Of a DNA stretch of 10,483 bases, positions 7,150-10,483 are shown piece after piece. The stretch is from Saprospiraceae bacterium (lineage in GTDB: Bacteria > Bacteroidota > Bacteroidia > Chitinophagales > Saprospiraceae): NCBI GenBank assembly GCA_007128085.1, contig SKYC01000013.1, positions 1-10,483 on the forward strand. Reading direction: 5' to 3'. Below the pieces are notes generated by a model that saw nothing but the letters and a program-made list of their open reading frames with translations, ran no database searches and had not been told where the DNA came from. The first letter of the stretch is position 1. Each line of letters begins with the position of its first letter. A program made the position numbers and the translations under genes.

Positions 7150-9436
7150 TCTACTTGCCGTTATAGCCATGCTTTTTTTATTTTCCGCATGTGGGGTAAA
7201 AAAGTACGTTCCTGAAGATGAGCGCCTTTTCTCCTATGCTGAGGTTGAAGTAGAGTACGAGAGCAGAGAGCGAGATAAAAAAAGTATTGGATCAGAGCTT
7301 CAGGGTCTGGTCAGACCCCAACCAAACACCACTCTGTTGGGAGGCCGCCCTTACCTCCGTTGGCACTACAGGGCTACAGGGGAAAAGAGCAACTTTATCA
7401 ACCGCTGGTTGAATAAGCGATTTGGGGAAGAACCGGTTTACCTGAGTGAAGTGAATATTGAGAGAAACGAACAAATCATTCAAAACCGACTGGAGAACAA
7501 AGGCTTTTTCAATACCCATGTGACCCATCGCAAGGACACCACTAAAAAACACCGCACAGGAATCATTTTTGAAGCGGTGACCGAAGCCCCGTACCACCTT
7601 CGAAATTACACTACCGAGGGCATACCCGATCGACTCGACCAACTCATCAAAGAGTCCATGGATGAAAGCCTGCTGGAAAGAGGAATGAGATATGATTTGA
7701 CTTCAATGCGTGCCGAGCGCAACCGGATCAGGGATCACCTTTTGGAAAACGGTTACTTTTATTTTTCGGCTGATTATTTACTTTTTAGCATGGACACCGC
7801 AATCGGCGAACGACAATTTGACCTATTTCTTCAACTAAAGCCCGACATCCCTCAGGAATCGATCTTCCCCTACAAAATAAAGGAAATTTTCCTCTATCCT
7901 GACCAGGGTCTACCAACTGCTACTGCGGGGTCTCCCGATACCGTGGAAATGGAGAACTACACTGTAATCAGCACCACGGATCAATTCAAGCCCCGAAGAT
8001 TTGGGGATTATATTCTTTTTGAAAAAGGGGGATTATACAAAAAGACTCAAAGTGACCGGACCCGGCAGAGACTTTTTTCCATCGGTGCCTTTGGTTTTGT
8101 AAACATCCGCCACCGGGAGGTGGAGAGTTCCGTTGAAGAAGGCGACGATCACAGGATGCTGGAATCCCGCATATACCTCAGCCCACTGAGTAAAATTGGG
8201 TTGCGGGCGGAGCTTCAGGCCGTCACAAAGTCCAACAATTTTATGGGGCCGGTAATGACGGGGGAGTACCGCGATCGAAATGCTTTTGGCGGAGGGGAGA
8301 AATTCAACCTGGGTATCAAATTGGGGTATGAAACACAGATTACCGGTGGTCGACAAACAGGATTGAGTGCACTGGAAGCAGGGGTTTACGGAGAACTTAT
8401 CATACCCAGGATTGTAGCTCCCATAAAATGGAGGGACAACATTGCCTACGGTGTTCCCCGTACCAGAGTGAATTTGTCCTATTCTTTTCTCAGCAGGGTC
8501 AAAAATTACCAGTTGCAATCGGCCAATTTTGGTTTTGCATACCAATGGAACGGAAGTAGGTACGTCTACCACGAGATAAAACCCATAGCCCTCACTTATA
8601 CCCGGTTGGCGAAAACTTCAGATGAGTTTGAGGAAATCCTCAAGGGCAACCCCTTTTTGCAAAGGAGTTTTGAGCAGCAATTTATTCCGGGAATGGAGTA
8701 CTCTTTTACCTTTAACAACAAATCCCTAAGAGACCGAAGCCAAAATTACTTCATTCAGATCAGAGCTGATATTTCGGGAAACCTGTTTAACCTGGCGGAA
8801 GAAGTGCTGAAGGAAGAACCCGAACAAATTGTATTTGGGCGGGAATACGCCCGCTATCTGAGGCTGGATATGGACTTCAGGTATTATCTTTCGCTGGGGG
8901 AAGAATCCCAGTTGGTAGCGAGAATCTTTGGAGGAATGGGCAAGCCGCTTGGAAATTCACTATCTCTGCCCTATATCAAACAATATTTTTCCGGAGGCCC
9001 CAACAGTGTCCGCGCCTTCAGAATCAGATCTCTGGGGCCGGGAAGTTACCAACCCGAAGAAACGGGAACCAGATCATTTTTTGACCAGGCAGGAGACATA
9101 CGAATTGAAGCCAATTTGGAGTACCGATTTCCAATGTTCCCATACTTCAATGGTGCATTTTTTATAGATGCGGGAAACATTTGGCTTTTCAACGAAAACG
9201 AAGTTCTGCCGGGCGGTAAGTTTAGCGACCAATGGGTGAATGAACTGGGAGTTGGAGCGGGGTTTGGCATTCGGCTCGACATCGATCTTTTTGTGATTCG
9301 ACTGGACCTGGCGACTCCTTTGAGAAAGCCCTGGCTGGAAGAGGGGGAAAGGTGGATCAGCAGCTTTCGCTTTGGTAAAAAAGAATGGAGGAGAGAAAAT
9401 CTGAGCTGGAATATCGCCATCGGTTATCCCTTTTAA
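7136..9436 (+). CDS. tamL: TamL-type Omp85 outer-membrane lipoprotein (BamA/TamA family)
   Basis: The protein has 766 residues. I start it at ATG 7136 rather than at an upstream in-frame codon at 7103. This start gives a classic lipoprotein signal (MKK, a hydrophobic core, FSAC with Cys19) preceded by AGGAC. POTRA-like domains occupy about residues 20-350, and the last one includes FEKGGLYKKTQSDRTRQRLF. A 16-strand-type Omp85 barrel fills about 351-766 and ends in phenylalanine, as expected of a beta-signal. The lid-loop motif of the family appears as SVRAFRIRSLGPG, with the conserved arginine at 626; the usual VRG(F/Y) glycine is alanine. A lipid-anchored TamA relative next to tamB is the TamL arrangement described for Bacteroidetes. 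It is inferred to sit in the outer membrane, receive TamB in the periplasm and help insert or export envelope components. It overlaps the end of tamB by 14 bases. Confidence 0.93.
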   Translation: MKKINLLAVIAMLFLFSACGVKKYVPEDERLFSYAEVEVEYESRERDKKSIGSELQGLVRPQPNTTLLGGRPYLRWHYRATGEKSNFINRWLNKRFGEEPVYLSEVNIERNEQIIQNRLENKGFFNTHVTHRKDTTKKHRTGIIFEAVTEAPYHLRNYTTEGIPDRLDQLIKESMDESLLERGMRYDLTSMRAERNRIRDHLLENGYFYFSADYLLFSMDTAIGERQFDLFLQLKPDIPQESIFPYKIKEIFLYPDQGLPTATAGSPDTVEMENYTVISTTDQFKPRRFGDYILFEKGGLYKKTQSDRTRQRLFSIGAFGFVNIRHREVESSVEEGDDHRMLESRIYLSPLSKIGLRAELQAVTKSNNFMGPVMTGEYRDRNAFGGGEKFNLGIKLGYETQITGGRQTGLSALEAGVYGELIIPRIVAPIKWRDNIAYGVPRTRVNLSYSFLSRVKNYQLQSANFGFAYQWNGSRYVYHEIKPIALTYTRLAKTSDEFEEILKGNPFLQRSFEQQFIPGMEYSFTFNNKSLRDRSQNYFIQIRADISGNLFNLAEEVLKEEPEQIVFGREYARYLRLDMDFRYYLSLGEESQLVARIFGGMGKPLGNSLSLPYIKQYFSGGPNSVRAFRIRSLGPGSYQPEETGTRSFFDQAGDIRIEANLEYRFPMFPYFNGAFFIDAGNIWLFNENEVLPGGKFSDQWVNELGVGAGFGIRLDIDLFVIRLDLATPLRKPWLEEGERWISSFRFGKKEWRRENLSWNIAIGYPF

Positions 9437-9493
9437 TTCAAAGTATACATAACATATTCCGGAAAAAACGTGGGGATAATAAACCAACCTGAG
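9437..9493. other. Convergent gap between tamL and the putative porin
   Basis: Two genes converge on this 57-base stretch. I see short palindromes (gtatac at 9444-9449 and ttccggaa near 9458-9466) but no stem-loop with an adjacent T-run on either strand, so no bidirectional terminator can be assigned. Confidence 0.5.
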
Positions 9494-10483
9494 TCAATCG
9501 TTCAGTTCCCATCTGATAATAAACTTTCCCTGCGTGTCCGGTAGGGGATAGCCATCGAAGTGATAGTCGATGCGATCGGTAAATAAAAACCCAATGTTTT
9601 CAATTCTGAATATGGCTTGAAAGGACTGAATCCGGATGGCTGCAAATGGATCGGCCCGAAAAGTACTGCTCAAATTCCGGTCGGTCAGTATAAAATTACC
9701 CAGCATAGGGAAGTAAGTTTTGGCCCGATAATCACTGAAGAACACGGCATCTACTCCCATCTGAAAGTCCAGAGCCCGGTCGAATAACCTTCCGGCAGCA
9801 GCCAATCTTTGTTTGATGTAATAGGAGGGTATGGCCAGTTCATCCCGGTCTTGCGGTTGCCATGCAAAATGGGTGTGAAAAACCAGCGAACCCCAGTCGG
9901 GTCGAAAATCAACTTTCAATTGTGGAACGGCAATTGTTTCATCCACATAAAGACTCACTCCCTCCTCGTCGAAAAAGGGTAGATTGAAGAGCAGGTGTTG
10001 CTGAAAAACGGCCCTGAGATTTAAGGCTTCCCATTCCACACCTCCGCCGATCACTGAATGGGTAAACCTGGGTAAATCGGCCTCGTAGACAAAGCCCTCC
10101 AGACCCGGAAATCGGTTCTCAATCAAAGAGGGGGCTCTTCTCAACAAGTGAGTGATGCCAATGAGGCTCAATCCCTCTGTCAGTTGCAATCTGGCGTTAG
10201 CATCCAGATGGGTATCCCCGCCATCGTCGCCCAGGCCCAGCTTTCCCTTGCCTTCCAGAAACAAAAAGTCTCCCGGGCTGATTCCGAGTTCAGCAGCCAA
10301 AAACCACTGGCGTACCCTGAAGTGGTCGGGATCAAATCTCACGCGATGCGATGCCCACAGCAGTTGGACATTCAGGTAATTTCTCCGAAAATCGGATTCA
10401 AAGTCAAAAATGCTTCCAATCGATATACCCAGCCGCTGTTCAGTGGTACCCACTTCAATAAACCTCCGGGCTCCCTGTGGAAC
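9494..10483 (-). CDS. Putative porin (Bacteroidetes type), N-terminus beyond window
   Basis: The minus-strand frame is open from the right edge to TGA at 9494-9496, giving at least 329 residues. A GTG at 10451-10453 is in frame, but coding continues upstream of it, so the true start lies outside. The sequence consists of alternating hydrophobic/polar stretches typical of outer-membrane beta-strands. The C-terminal part has 'AVFFSDYRAKTYFPMLGNF', then 'QSFQAIFRIENIG' and 'DGYPLPDTQGKFIIRWEL'. This order matches the putative porin family of Bacteroidetes, where a 'Y..AY.P..G.F' strand, an 'F.K.EN' strand and a 'GYP.P.R.FRFG..W.F' end are usual. It probably forms a channel in the outer membrane; no substrate can be inferred. 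It converges on tamL across 57 bases, so the two are separate transcription units. The family call rests on recalled motifs and not on a search. Confidence 0.8.
   Translation of the reverse strand, partial: VPQGARRFIEVGTTEQRLGISIGSIFDFESDFRRNYLNVQLLWASHRVRFDPDHFRVRQWFLAAELGISPGDFLFLEGKGKLGLGDDGGDTHLDANARLQLTEGLSLIGITHLLRRAPSLIENRFPGLEGFVYEADLPRFTHSVIGGGVEWEALNLRAVFQQHLLFNLPFFDEEGVSLYVDETIAVPQLKVDFRPDWGSLVFHTHFAWQPQDRDELAIPSYYIKQRLAAAGRLFDRALDFQMGVDAVFFSDYRAKTYFPMLGNFILTDRNLSSTFRADPFAAIRIQSFQAIFRIENIGFLFTDRIDYHFDGYPLPDTQGKFIIRWELND

Noticed and set aside
8033..8572. Minus-strand 179-codon frame inside tamL
   Set aside because: It is antisense to a confidently identified Omp85 barrel and shows no domain features. 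It is a shadow frame.
9484..9492. The word aacctgagt near the porin stop, resembling the core of the 1042-1064 repeat
   Set aside because: Only about nine bases match and the flanks diverge. A match this short is plausible by chance in 10 kb.

Overview
The window looks like chromosomal DNA of a Bacteroidota (Bacteroidetes) bacterium, probably from the Flavobacteriales/Cytophagales side. The evidence is a TamB-like protein followed directly by a lipid-anchored Omp85 protein of the TamL type, a Bacteroidetes-style putative porin, short lipoproteins with minimal lipoboxes, weak Shine-Dalgarno sequences and moderate GC content.

Layout. Bases 1-426 are the C-terminal end of a flavin-dependent oxidoreductase of the halogenase/geranylgeranyl-reductase type, cut by the left edge. 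It is followed 20 bases later by a small LTxxQ/Spy-like lipoprotein (447-842). Bases 843-1365 hold no convincing gene. They do hold a 23-base inverted repeat pair and a GC-rich palindromic cluster, and they look like a small non-autonomous repeat element or its remains. A minus-strand NnrU/isoprenylcysteine-methyltransferase-like membrane protein (1366-1959) ends inside the right repeat copy. After a 144-base divergent gap come tamB (2104-7149, probable TTG start) and tamL (7136-9436), which overlap by 14 bases. A minus-strand putative porin (9494 to the right edge, N-terminus missing) converges on tamL.

Function. TamB, a periplasm-spanning protein anchored in the inner membrane, and TamL, its lipid-anchored outer-membrane barrel partner, form the translocation and assembly module that supports outer-membrane biogenesis. 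The porin and the lipoprotein are also envelope proteins, so most of the window concerns the cell envelope.

I saw no defence system, CRISPR array, tRNA, rRNA or intact transposase. The least explained part is the 523-base repeat-bearing gap at 843-1365. The most useful annotation question elsewhere is the tamB start.
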